Positions 1-13,213 of a stretch of 23,866 nt of DNA are shown piece by piece (within the stretch, counting starts at the first letter, position 1; each line of letters begins with the position of its first letter). The stretch is from positions 1-23,866 of the forward strand of contig CAJVPJ010000482.1 in the NCBI GenBank assembly GCA_910592205.1, in the 5' to 3' direction. A model generated the notes under the pieces. That model did no database searches and was not told the DNA's origin. It saw only the letters and a list, made by a program, of their open reading frames with translations. The position numbers were made by a program, and so were the translations under genes. Origin of the DNA: Paraglomus occultum (Eukaryota > Glomeromycota > Glomeromycetes > Paraglomerales > Paraglomeraceae).

Positions 1-331
1 CCGTCCAGCGTGAAAGATGGGTTATATCCGAGGGTGGGATACAATAGGGGGGGGATACAAATGAGGGATGACTGTAACTTGAAACGCTCCCTGATGATGA
101 TCATTTACAACAGGGGGGTATCTCGTCGATCCATAAACAGTTGATGATAAGCAGCCAGGTGATAACAATACACAATAACACTCGTGCTATCAACATTGTA
201 AATCACTAACCTGGCCAATGGGAAAAGAAACGATCACAATTATATTCTCCATATTATTTTTATTACTAACGCGCTCTCAATATCTATGGGACTAAATTAA
301 TAATATATTTACAACTGAATTACTCTATAGT
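1..331. other. Intergenic stretch downstream of the glycosyltransferase gene
   Basis: No coding exon, RNA gene or mobile element is recognisable. The first 120 bases contain several runs of G (for example around 47-54 and 113-118) and a repeated GGGATACAA word. The rest is AT-rich and presumably holds the 3' untranslated region of the minus-strand gene that ends at 332. Confidence 0.5.
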
Positions 332-3323
332 TTAATCAACATCAACATCAACATCCTCGAGAATAACGGTATTCGTGCTCTGCTCAGAAGTCGTTGTTGG
401 TGATGGTTCATGTTTAACAGTTGCGCTTGCTTTTGCAAGAAGTTCGGCCTTAAACTTCCTGTACATCCTTGCTTCTTTCTTAGCTTGAATTCTCGCCTCC
501 TCAATAACACGAGCTTTCTCATCCTCGTCAATACACAACAGATCTTGAGGATCATACGTTAATTCGTCGGGAATAGAACAAAGTGAAATGTTCGCATGTA
601 ATGCGTTTCCTCTTTCTATGATCTCATCTGAGGAAGTAACATTTCCCCACAGATCCAATATCGGCAATTCTTTATACGAAGGTAGGCTGCCCTTTGGCAA
701 TTGCTGAAGAATAACGTCGTTTTGCATAAGAGGTACTTGGAATATGGTTACATTATATACTTTCCCAGGTTTGAGATGCATATGCTCTCCAATCTCGGCA
801 TGATTGTTGGAGAAACTGGCAAACTCTTCGAAATTAGGATACAACATAACATATCCACGCAGATACGTCAATTCAATCAAGAATTTCTTCCACGATGCTC
901 GCCATTTGTTAGATCTGCTCCACGGAATAGTCACATTCTGGAATTTAAGCGTATTCCAATCTTCTATACGAACGAGAAGATAGTCATGGAATTCCCGCCA
1001 TATCTCGGGGAAATAAACTGCCCCCCAACTACAGGGTACCTGACATAAATACGGAGTTCGGCTCGGGAATGGATATCCCTCAAGCGCTTGGTCTGGGGAG
1101 AAATATATTCGGCCGGGCAGGGGAAGTTCCATCGCCTTTTGTCCGTAAAAGCTCACACCAAACATTCTCTGTGTTACTTCTCTGGCTGTTGCATGACGAT
1201 ATTTGAGTATAGTATATTTCGTCCAGACGTACCAAAAGGGAGAAAGCTCCACGTCATCTTCGAGAACTACACCATAATCTTCGTCATGCGCTGGATAATA
1301 AGCTTCGGCTACTGCCGGAAGAAGACCTCCTTGGACAACACGGAAATGAACATGTTTCTCTCCATGTAGCCACTTAAATGCTCGGGAATATTCAATGGTT
1401 GGTTGATCTGCAGATCTATCCATATTTATGGTAAGCGATACTTTATCGCCCAGGTAATAAGCGGTCGCGACGGACTTCATTAGGCGTTTGAGAGATTCTA
1501 CGCGTTTTTGAGTTATTATATGCACTTGCACTTGGGGTGTATTCCATTCTATAAAGGAGTTAAGTAAGGACAAATTAGAACGAAATACTGAATGCAATGA
1601 CATCATTCATATGTTTCTCTTTACTTACGTTTGAGAGCCCTTATCGGCAGATCCGGTATCCACATAACATGAGGTATGTGCGTAGATGGAATCGCTATAA
1701 TTCCAGCAGACTCTGCAAATTTACTTGCTGCTTCTGCGAACCCTTGTGTACCATAGCTATCTTCTTCTTCTTCTTTGATATAAATAATAACTTGCGGCTT
1801 AGTATACTGCATAATGCGAGTAAGTCCATGTTCGATCTGAGTAACAATATTAACAATATCTTCAACTGGCAGTCCAAAGTGGGGTCCATCAAGAACGTCT
1901 AGATCGTAAATGTTGATACTACTACACAAAGATGAATGCTTATCGATTAATTTCTTCATCTCGCCTCTATCTAGTCCACGACCTATGCCCGTCACAACTA
2001 CGTGAGTGTCAGTTTCTCTTACGCGTGACATTTTACATATTAGCGGGACAAGAGCTCTGGCTTGGCGAATACCGTCAATTGCAAATGTTGCTACTCTTGT
2101 TGTCACCTGATTCCAGATTTTCTGTTGCGTAACTAATGGATATCCACGATCCAGATACTTTTTCCACACAACATTGGTTGCTAATTCACGTTTTAATATA
2201 CCACAAGTAGCACCCTGTATGGGACCATGTCTTACATCCCCCCATGAGTTGGCATCGGTTAGAGCGGTGGGTATTACAAAAGAGGGGATGTTTGCCTGAT
2301 ATTTGAGTGCGAAACTTATAAAGAAGCTCAAGGGCAGTTTGTAAGCGTCCGGCCTATTCTCTTTGAGTAATAACGATATCCACTGTTTCCTAAGGAACCA
2401 GACGTGATTAATCATGTCAACCGGTCGAGATTTTTCTGGAAGAATAGAGTCCGTGCCTCCGTCGTGGTTAGGACGATCTCCATGCGTATGATCAAAGAAA
2501 CAGGTCAAGCGTAAATTCTGTTCTTTGCTAATAACAGTGCCCATTGAGCCAATGACAGCGCCACTGTAAACTGGTACGTTTGCAACACGAAGCATGTTGG
2601 CAAAATAATTCAAACCAGGGACCACGCCGTTATCTAGTAGCACTATATGTTCAGTCGTCACATGTTGAGCCAATTTAAGCCAAGCGAATGGCCCGAGATG
2701 ATCGTCTTCTGTAGTATGTACAATTACTGGGTCATTGCCCAACCCTCTTACAACTCTGTTTGCAGCAGCTTTGGCCGCGTTATCGGGAGTTATAATCCAT
2801 ACTGCCCTTGGTCTAGCGGACTGTTCAGCGATGGATCTAAGCTGACGTTCGAGGCCGTGCTCACTCACATAGAGGATTATTACGGTTAGTGGGGCGGTGG
2901 CATTCGTCTTGGGTTTCCAGGTCGATTCTAGTTGCTTTAGTTGTTGGAACGTATGACCACCTTTCGGAACGAGAACTCTTATGCGAGAAGTCAGGCCTTC
3001 AACGTCTTCATTTGTGAAATTATTTTCTGTAAACGAATCGAAAGTAGATTTTCGTCATCAGTTTTTGCAGACCGACTACAAAATTCATATTTTCTTTTGC
3101 TATTATATATTCGAGGCGTTCTAGACCCCAATTATCACCAAATGGGCTGTACTTTACCAGTCGGCAGTTCCGGTTCCGGGTCTGGTTTAGGATTAGGACG
3201 CGGTGAGTGACCGGAACGTATGTTAGCAAAATGAAATATAGAAAGAACAAAAGCCAGGAAAAGGACTATGGCTACGGTGCGAAACAACGATGGTACTCTA
3301 GGTCTAGAGCGTAGAGTTTTCAT
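332..3323 (-). CDS. Type II membrane protein with two tandem GT-A-like glycosyltransferase domains (3 exons, 926 aa)
   Basis: I join three exons: 3323-3158, 3026-1629 and 1548-332 (introns 3157-3027, GTAAAG...ACAG, and 1628-1549, GTAAGT...ATAG). They total 2781 nt and close in frame. The product has a short basic cytosolic tail, one signal-anchor helix (about residues 15-34) and a Pro-rich stem (about 41-55), the usual layout of a Golgi/ER lumenal glycosyltransferase. Domain 1 (about 95-330) opens with the beta strand LTVIILYVSEHG and has LLDNGVVPG where a DxD is expected (about 185-193). Domain 2 (from about 523) opens with VHIITQKRVESLKR and carries the acidic metal-site motif VVLEDDVE (about 615-622). 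The C-terminus is a charged, probably coiled segment followed by a Ser/Thr-rich tail ending in Asp-Val repeats encoded by a CATCAA hexamer repeat. A GT2-like sugar-nucleotide transferase is an inference from fold motifs; donor and acceptor are unknown. The second intron has an alternative in-frame acceptor. Confidence 0.85.
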
Positions 3324-6716
<3,393 letters not shown>

Positions 6717-6876
6717 GGTATCTTACGTAGCATCTCAATACTCTTAGTGCTTTTTTCATAATCGATGTATTTCAACAAGACAGCGATATTCAATTTTTTT
6801 CTTGTAATTATAATTGGGGATAATTCAACTGATCCTCAGGTTTATTTAATTGAACTTTGTTAGATGAAAACTTAAT

Positions 6877-7042
6877 TGCAACATTCAACAGGTTGCATTG
6901 TACTAAAATTTGTCAACTTATGACGTTCAACACGTCGTTTGTATTTAAACTTTTCTAAAAGCGTTCAACACGCGGACTGTTCAAAAAAACGTAAATAGGA
7001 AAAGCAAATGAAAGATTAAAGATAATTGACGTTCAACACGTC
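6877..7042. repeat. Four small inverted repeats sharing a TTCAACA loop
   Basis: Four copies of ATTCAACA or GTTCAACA are each flanked by complementary arms: TGCAAC/GTTGCA at 6877-6897, GACG/CGTC at 6922-6936, GCG/CGC at 6961-6973 and GACG/CGTC at 7028-7042. Copies two and four share the identical 16-mer TGACGTTCAACACGTC (6921-6936 and 7027-7042). They begin 160 bp after the SAHH stop codon and could be in its 3' untranslated region, a separate non-coding transcript, or a set of protein-binding half-sites (the outer TGACGT resembles an ATF/CREB half-site). The function is unknown. Confidence 0.5.
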
Positions 7043-7319
7043 CACAAGATTATACGAAACGAACCAAATCATGATAACATTGTATTCTTACATCGTCGCG
7101 CATACTATGACTGCTAATCTGGTTTGTCACAAAATCATCATCTTAAGAATCGGTACATTTAATCGCATATTCGTTACTATTACAAGCATAACCCTACCAG
7201 GCAAAATGTGCGGTGACTTTTGAGCATTTGGTGTCTGCAAATGAAGTGACCAACATTTAGGCATTCATATTGTCCCGATCAGTACGCTTTTACGTAAAGC
7301 GAAATCAGTAATAGAAATG

Positions 7320-7343
7320 CAAAATGTCAAAATGTCAAAATGT
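7320..7343. repeat. Three tandem copies of CAAAATGT
   Basis: The 8-mer CAAAATGT is repeated three times without interruption. It is a short microsatellite-like run in the intergenic region with no visible function. Confidence 0.7.
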
Positions 7344-8080
7344 TTAATCCTTGAACTTACCAACAGACACGTTTCTGTAATTAAATAGATGCGTCTGTTT
7401 ATTATTAAAGCCAAAACAATGGGGCTTTAATCAGATAAAACTGTCTATTTGCACTCCGCACGCTTAACTTAATTAATTTCAAATAATGACGGGTTGAAGT
7501 AACATAATTTTAATTTTCCAAATATTTGGCAGATATAATAATAGTGTGCGGTTTGAGTTGCCGCTAAGAGCCTAAAATGTTGGTTTCATACGCTAAATTC
7601 AATTAGTGTTTATGAAGAAATGCTAAATGTCAAGAGGAAAAGTTGCTACAAGAACATGCTTATTACTATACACAAATTTCGAATAACATTATGTGCAAAT
7701 TACCCATCATTATCGGGGGCACTTGTACACTTTACAAAATCTAAACTGTTATTTCGGTTTAGGACGATTTCATAGCAGATTTCAAGACAGTAGTACTTTT
7801 CCAGCTACCGTTAGCTATAAGGGCCGAGACTCAAATTCTAAGAATCAGCTACACATTTACAGCACTTATTTATAAGAAGAGAAAACCAGTATAACACATA
7901 ATTGCATAGCAGTTTTAATGATATTAAAGGAAACTTTTTATGTTTATCTGTGAACAAATTCGTCATATGCTGTACTTTGCTCTTTAATACCCATCCAGAA
8001 ATAGGTAGGATTTCCCAAGCAAAGAATCTTGTTGCCTACCGAGATGGTGTATCAACATGCAAAGTATGCAAATACAGGGC

Positions 8081-8092
8081 TGACGTCACGTG
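8081..8092. promoter_or_regulatory. Overlapping CRE (TGACGTCA) and E-box (CACGTG)
   Basis: The sequence TGACGTCACGTG holds a perfect ATF/CREB palindrome at 8081-8088 and a CACGTG at 8087-8092, about 390 bp upstream of the J-protein start codon. Both are known bZIP/bHLH binding sites in fungi. Use in this promoter is inferred from position only, and short motifs of this kind can arise by chance. Confidence 0.3.
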
Positions 8093-8478
8093 AAAAAGTA
8101 GGTACAAGCAGAAACTAACATGTGAATTCAAAACACCCGAGATACGCCAGCAACCAGCGCATATCCATCATTTAAGGGCCATCAACCTCACCAGCGCGCG
8201 TATTCAACAAAGTGGTCGACAAACATCTCTGGAATAGCCAACATTCTGATTGACTTGGAAGTTGGTTGTTTTCTTAGCTCGCAAACTCGATTAAACTAGA
8301 TTCGTTCCGCATATTTAGTGGTATGTGGTATTTTGTTTACTTAAATATCACCAGCCACTCTCCTGGTACTCCACACATCCCTTTGATGCTATTACTGCCT
8401 CTATCTCATTATTTATCCTAATGAAAATTAAACACTAACAACTCTGATTCTCTTCTTCTCGCTTATCGTGATCTCCTA

Positions 8479-9996
8479 ATGTTTATATACAACTACTTTA
8501 ATCCCAAGCCTCCTGCACACGAATCCCAAAACCAAACACATACCAACCACAATAAACATTCAAAGAAGCCGGCCGACAACAAGCACACTTCTACAAACAA
8601 ACAGCACAAACACAAGCCTCCAATGTCCCCTTCAACACAATCCGTGTTTGAGTCTCTGCCCTCACAATCTCATGACGCTATAGACAATGAAGATGACAAC
8701 ACTTCAGTTAGACGACCAATAGACAGCGGGACTAGGTATAAGGTGGTCGACGAGATATGTAAAGAGACAAACTTGTACAGCATTCTAGGCGTTGAACGAA
8801 CTGCCGTGCAAGAAGACTTGAGGAAGGCCTACATCTCGGTGCGTGAGTGCATGGGAATGTATCGAGTATGTGATTTACAATTCAGCTTACTGATTTCGTA
8901 TCTGAATATGTTACCGAATATAGAGATCTCGCATTTGTCATCCGGACAAATTCCCAGAATATCCAAAAGCAACGGAAGCATTTCAGAGTATGTAAAAAAA
9001 AAAAAAAAGGAATTAATTTAGTTGTTGGGGATAATGAGAGGTGGAAGGGTGAACGGAGGAGGTGAACGGAGGAGGTGAACGGAGGAGGTGAACGGAGGAG
9101 GTGAACGGAGGAGGTGTTTGTTTTTCTGATAGTCATTTCAAAAGTTATATAACTAGAATATGACCAAAATGGCTGATCGTATGCTATAACAAACTTTAAA
9201 TAATCGGTACTCACGCAATGTAACATTCGCCTTTGTCCGTTTTTTTCAGAATTGGCTTATGCATACGAAACGCTTAACAAGCCATCAACACGACGTGCTT
9301 ATGATATATCAGGATGTAGCGACTTGAGCTTGGTTAATGGAATGGGTGACGAGACACTACATGGAGTCTTATACCAGTTGTTCCTGGAATTCATGGATGG
9401 TGACTTTGAGATGATTAGAGCACTAGTTAGTAAGTATCGATCGAGGTTCATTTGAGAATGAGATCAGGGTAAGTTTACGGCAACTGACTGACGTTATTTG
9501 TTCATAGATGCCTTGAATGAGGGGAACCCGAATCTCAATCTCGGAGATGATTGGATTGAAAATATGGAACACGTATTCGGGCGAATAAGAGAACTACTTT
9601 TAGGTAATTATCCAACGTTTTGACAGGTATTAGCGATTATGCTGTCTATGAGATATTAACATTAAATACTAAATCATGACTACTCTTTCTCTCATAACCT
9701 TTATACCAGCTGGCAAAAAGTACATAAAAATAGTCCAATATGAACTAATCACCCTTTATGACATCCAACAAGAGCTACGCGCGCTCTCGTACTTTGACGT
9801 TTTTGGTCGTCTCCGTTTAAGCCTTCAACTGGCGAAAATCTTCTTGAAGATACCCACACTTATCGATGATGCCATGAAAGCAGAACATGAACAGACCGGC
9901 ACTCCCGGAACCAAAGGAGGTTTATTGGGAGATGGCATGGCTAAGGTGATTGCTGGATTAGTCAAAGTATTAGAGAACGGAGAGAAGTTTGTATAA
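8479..9996 (+). CDS. Fungal J-domain (DnaJ/Hsp40) protein (5 exons, 328 aa)
   Basis: J-proteins stimulate the ATPase of an Hsp70 through their HPD loop. Exons are 8479-8838, 8924-8987, 9250-9429, 9508-9603 and 9710-9996, with GT...AG introns of 85, 262, 78 and 106 nt; the 987-nt CDS closes in frame. Residues 1-85 are a polar His/Asn/Lys/Ser-rich lead, probably disordered. The J domain spans about 99-163, with LYSILGVERTAVQEDLRKAY, the ICHPDKFPEYPKATEAF block (HPD at 126-128, split by intron 1) and YAYETLNKPSTRRAYD. A C-terminal region of about 160 residues contains DGDFEMIRALVNALNEGNP and LSYFDVFGRLRLSLQLAK, typical of a conserved but little-studied fungal J-protein family. There is no zinc-finger CxxCxGxG region, so it is not a type I DnaJ. 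No signal peptide or membrane helix is evident. Met49 (8623) is an alternative start that would remove much of the polar lead. The Hsp70 partner cannot be told from sequence. Confidence 0.92.
9048..9116. repeat. 13-bp minisatellite (five copies) inside intron 2 of the J-protein gene
   Basis: The unit GGTGAACGGAGGA occurs five times without a mismatch at 9048-9112, followed by a partial GGTG. It lies in the longest intron of the gene (8988-9249), which also starts with a run of about 16 A after the donor. The repeat is purine-rich on the sense strand and its copy number is likely to vary between strains or nuclei. Confidence 0.9.
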
Positions 9997-10418
9997 AACA
10001 AGGGCTAGAGTTTGAGGATGTGTATTTATCTCTATTGAGTTGAAATTTAATGCAGAGTAGAATTCAGTTGGGGTTAGTTTTTCCTTTCTTTATAAAGCTA
10101 ATTATTTATATCCAACGCATGTGGTTGGAACATACAACTTTACCTAAAACACAAAAATTATATCTATCGCCACTTTATTGAACAATATTATCAGATACAA
10201 ATGAAACTGATATTACTGTATATTGTAAATTATTATTATGATCATAATAATCGTTTACGAACATTTACGACAATTAAATTACAATCCATGTCTGAAACTA
10301 ATGTTTTAAAAAAAGTAAATTAAAATCTCAGAGCATTGTATGTGAGAGTCAATCATAAAGTCATGATTAATTAAACCATGACCCCACTCCCAAGATCGGG
10401 GTAATGACCCGAACATTT
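9997..10418. other. Convergent 3' spacer between J-protein and glycerate kinase genes
   Basis: A 422-bp AT-rich spacer between the stop codons of two convergent genes. It presumably holds both 3' untranslated regions. Apart from an ATTATTATGATCATAATAAT inverted repeat near 10230-10249, I see no structured element or gene. Confidence 0.5.
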
Positions 10419-11445
10419 TCATAAAATTACTTGTGAAATTTTATCCCGGTTTTCATCAATCAGTAACCTCAAATGTCTTCCAGAGACATCTTCAGAATTG
10501 TGACCATTTTGCTCAAAGAAACTAGTTTCTCGTAATTTTGGAAGATACAACTCATATGCTGGCATATATCGATCCACAAATTCCTTTACTTCTATATCCG
10601 TCATTCCGGTCATCCCTTCCGCAATCATTCTGTGTTCTTGCTCAAGACGCCATTTATAAACAAGCTCAATGTCTTTAGTGTCGATATGAACGAATATGTC
10701 AATAAATGGATATAAACTTGCTTCGTATTCTTTCAAATTGTTATTGATTGTTAACAAATGCGATAACGCATGAGACAAGAATAAGGGTTTTTTATCTCCA
10801 TTGGGCCGGCGTGACGCATCATTGTATATTCTGCTTAAAACCTCATCAGGCATATGCCTAAACCCAAGAAACCACCCATCAAATAGTATAATATCAGTGG
10901 GTGGTAATATCATTTGCCACTGATCTTTAGGAACGCGATCTCCTTTCCCGTTGTAACGTGACTTGTCGTATTTTGGAACAAGTACGGGACTTGCTTTCGT
11001 TTCTGTTTCCCCAGTATGAGTAGCATATTCGTACTGAGCTTTACATAATGCTGCAAACGTGTCCCTACAGAAAGCTACATCATGCGTGCCTGGTAGTCCA
11101 CGCATCTCAAGAAGACGATTCTGTGAATTGTTTAATTTTATTTGTACTTGTTTCTCATAAGTATGATAGAAATCGTCCGCTGAAAACGAAACAGCAGCCA
11201 AATTGTGGTCTTGATCGAGTTTTCTGACAACGTTGGAGAGTAATGTTGTTTTACCTTGAAACGTTTTATAGAGAAAGTAAGTATGCGAATAAACTTCACA
11301 AGTCCATCCGTCTCTATAACTTACCACAGCCTTGAATTCCACTGATGCCTACTATTAGTGGCTTTAAAGGAAAACGTCGTTGTCTGCTTAAATCCTTAAA
11401 TCGTTCTACTATAAACTGTATAACACTTTGTGCTTTGGGCGACAT
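10419..11445 (-). CDS. TDA10: P-loop D-glycerate 3-kinase / Tda10-type kinase (2 exons, 318 aa)
   Basis: Related to plant glycerate kinase (GLYK), which phosphorylates D-glycerate to 3-phosphoglycerate, and to yeast Tda10 (YGR205W); the fold resembles pantothenate kinase/phosphoribulokinase. Exon 1 is 11445-11325 and exon 2 is 11254-10419; the 70-nt intron (GTAAGT...CAAG) sits inside the P-loop codon. Splicing restores Walker A as GISGIQGCGKTTLL (about 33-46). Other family blocks are FSADDFYHTYEKQ (about 64-76, with the acidic pair), MRGLPGTHD (about 91-99), VPKYDKSRYNGKGDR (about 133-147), LFDGWFLGF (about 164-172) and a C-terminal MPAYELYLPKL helix. The length is slightly above yeast Tda10 (about 290). 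No targeting peptide is obvious, so a cytosolic enzyme is likely. Substrate assignment is by family; the fungal enzymes are less well characterised than the plant one. The symbol is the yeast name and is provisional. Confidence 0.92.
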
Positions 11446-11619
11446 ATTTGGCAGAATGAGAAGAGCATTCTTTATTTATCTTTCATTGGGTACCCATTAT
11501 AAATTCCTAAGTGGATGATCAGAATCTCAGGGGTCCCGAAACGATTGATTTTATCGCGTGTACTTTATACATAGATAAGAATCTTTATTTTCTCATCCCT
11601 CTACGCAGATCAATCTCCA

Positions 11620-13213
11620 CTAGTCGATCAGATTCTCTTGCGCTTCGCATAATACACTCAACTCTTTCTTGATCATGGTAAAAATCTCCTGGCTTCCATA
11701 AACCAGAACTTGGCAATGCGCAATAGCCTTATTTTGGTTCCAACTGCAGATCTGAATATACACCCTGGTAACCTCTGCATACTGTTGAAGGTCTTATTAA
11801 CGCATTATTACAAAAGATTCCCAAAAAAACGGCCAGTGGCAAACGCACCTCTTTTGCTACGAGTTCGAAAACTGTACTCTCATCTATGCCATCACATGGG
11901 TGAACATTCCATAGTTGCCGGAGCAAAGACGTTGGTAGAGACACTGAACACGTATAATCAAATTCCTGCGCCGGTAGAGCTTTTTGTATCTGTTTCCTGC
12001 ACTGTGATGGAAAAGACGTCAGTTATAATTCGCTCGATAAACCACTTTGTGTCATTATCGTTCGCGCATAGTTTATTACCGTACCTGATCAATTATATAA
12101 ATGCCAAAAATGTGCTCTACATAGAGTAACTTTCCTGTACCGGGACTTGCGAATGTTACAGTTACTTTACAGTTAAGCTATTATGTCACGAGAGAGAAGA
12201 CAAGGTTTGATTAAACACTATGCCGTTCGTTAATCAATATACTTGATACATACTTGTGCAATTTGCATTGGCAGCAATATTAGCTTTTCAATAATCTGTG
12301 TTTGTGGTGGAATATTACATCGTGCCATTGGTTCAAAAATTGGCGGTTCCATTCTTCGCTCTTCCCTATATTAGACAGTGGAACAAATCTATTGTATACT
12401 TGCGCAATACCATGATTCAGAAATCAAAAGTTGTGTACCTCGAGTTTTTGCGTAATCCTTTTTGAAACGATTCAGCATGGTTTATGTTTACGTATGCGGT
12501 CTAAACCCATATAAGTAGGGCAAATTGCATTGAAATTCTGCTTTTGGCAAATTAGAAAACAATCTTGCATCGTAACGCTAGGGCCAGATTAAACTCGACT
12601 AATCTCTTACTTCCGCAATGTCTTTCTTTTGAAAAACAATGTCAAATGACGCATCTGTGATGGGTAGATTGCTCAAGTTGGATACGGTAATGGTGAGCGG
12701 TATTGGCGTGCATTCCTCGTTTCCGTCATATTGTTCTAATTGGGTAATATTTGATGCTAAAAGATAAAAATTTCCAATTAACACGCATATAATTATAAAA
12801 ATCTAATTGATAAAGACGAGTTCTTCTACGAACAAATACGGGTGTTCGAAACGAGTAGTTGTTCCATTACGGCATTCATAGATTGCGTCATTTCGAGCGT
12901 AGTTTGAAAATTCGTGGCTAAGGTCTAAGTTTAATATATTATATGAGCATAAAGTGTAACGACGTTGGTTTCTATTGACAGAAAAGACACAATCTTACAG
13001 CATAAATGGTACTGAAAGAGTTTTGCAAGTGCTCAACGCTGCCCGCTAACAAGCCATTTAATAAATCCCTATAAAACAGTAAACGTTGTTGAGCAGATCT
13101 CGCTTTGCTCAGACTAATTTCATCATATCATAGCACAATATAAACGCTTACATGTTACAAATAGAACGATCTTCATTTTTATTATTCTGGTCAGCAGGCG
13201 ATTGTTCGTTCAT
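11620..13213 (-). CDS. Uncharacterised spliced gene, seven small exons, 255 aa (hand-assembled model)
   Basis: No long open frame exists here, but seven minus-strand exons can be chained with compatible phases: 13213-13152, 12971-12871, 12756-12611, 12500-12439, 12365-12254, 12001-11849 and 11751-11620. They sum to 768 nt and close exactly. Introns start GTAAGC, GTAATG, GTAAGA, GTACAC, GTATGT and GTGCGT and end in AG. The middle exons read like a real protein: PIPLTITVSNLSNLPIT and SFDIVFQKK (about 72-98) suggest a beta-sandwich, followed by EPMARCNIPPQTQIIEKL, FDYTCSVSLPTSLLRQLW and a charged C-terminal helix around EIFTMIKKELSVLCEAQ. I recognise no family. The exon 2 donor and the last exon are the least certain; another acceptor at 11771 or a different final frame is possible. 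The gene is tandem with the glycerate kinase, 174 bp upstream of its start codon, and divergent from SIL1. The plus-strand open frame at 11710-12129 is antisense to it. Confidence 0.45.

Larger units (their letters stand above)
6717..8478. other. Intergenic region between SAHH and the J-protein gene
   Basis: About 1.76 kb without a credible coding exon; the open frames at 7026-7223, 7693-7875 and 7902-8093 show no domain or homology signal. It holds the cluster of TTCAACA-loop hairpins (6877-7042), a triple CAAAATGT repeat (7320-7343) and a CRE/E-box overlap (8081-8092), each listed separately. The remainder is AT-rich and unassigned. Confidence 0.5.

Noticed and set aside
9048-9116. Considered whether the tandem array might be a CRISPR.
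   Set aside because: Units are contiguous with no spacers, lie in an intron of a eukaryotic gene, and no cas genes are present.
8882-9226. A minus-strand open frame with a repeated Leu-Arg-Ser-Pro-Pro pattern.
   Set aside because: The pattern is only the antisense translation of the 13-bp intron minisatellite.
11710-12129. A 139-codon plus-strand open frame, the longest in its region.
   Set aside because: It lies antisense to three exons of the better supported minus-strand gene and has no recognisable domain or good start context.
13083-13112. Hairpin GAGCAGATCTCGCTTTGCTC in the proposed intron 1 of the unknown gene.
   Set aside because: A single short hairpin with an imperfect stem; nothing distinguishes it from chance.
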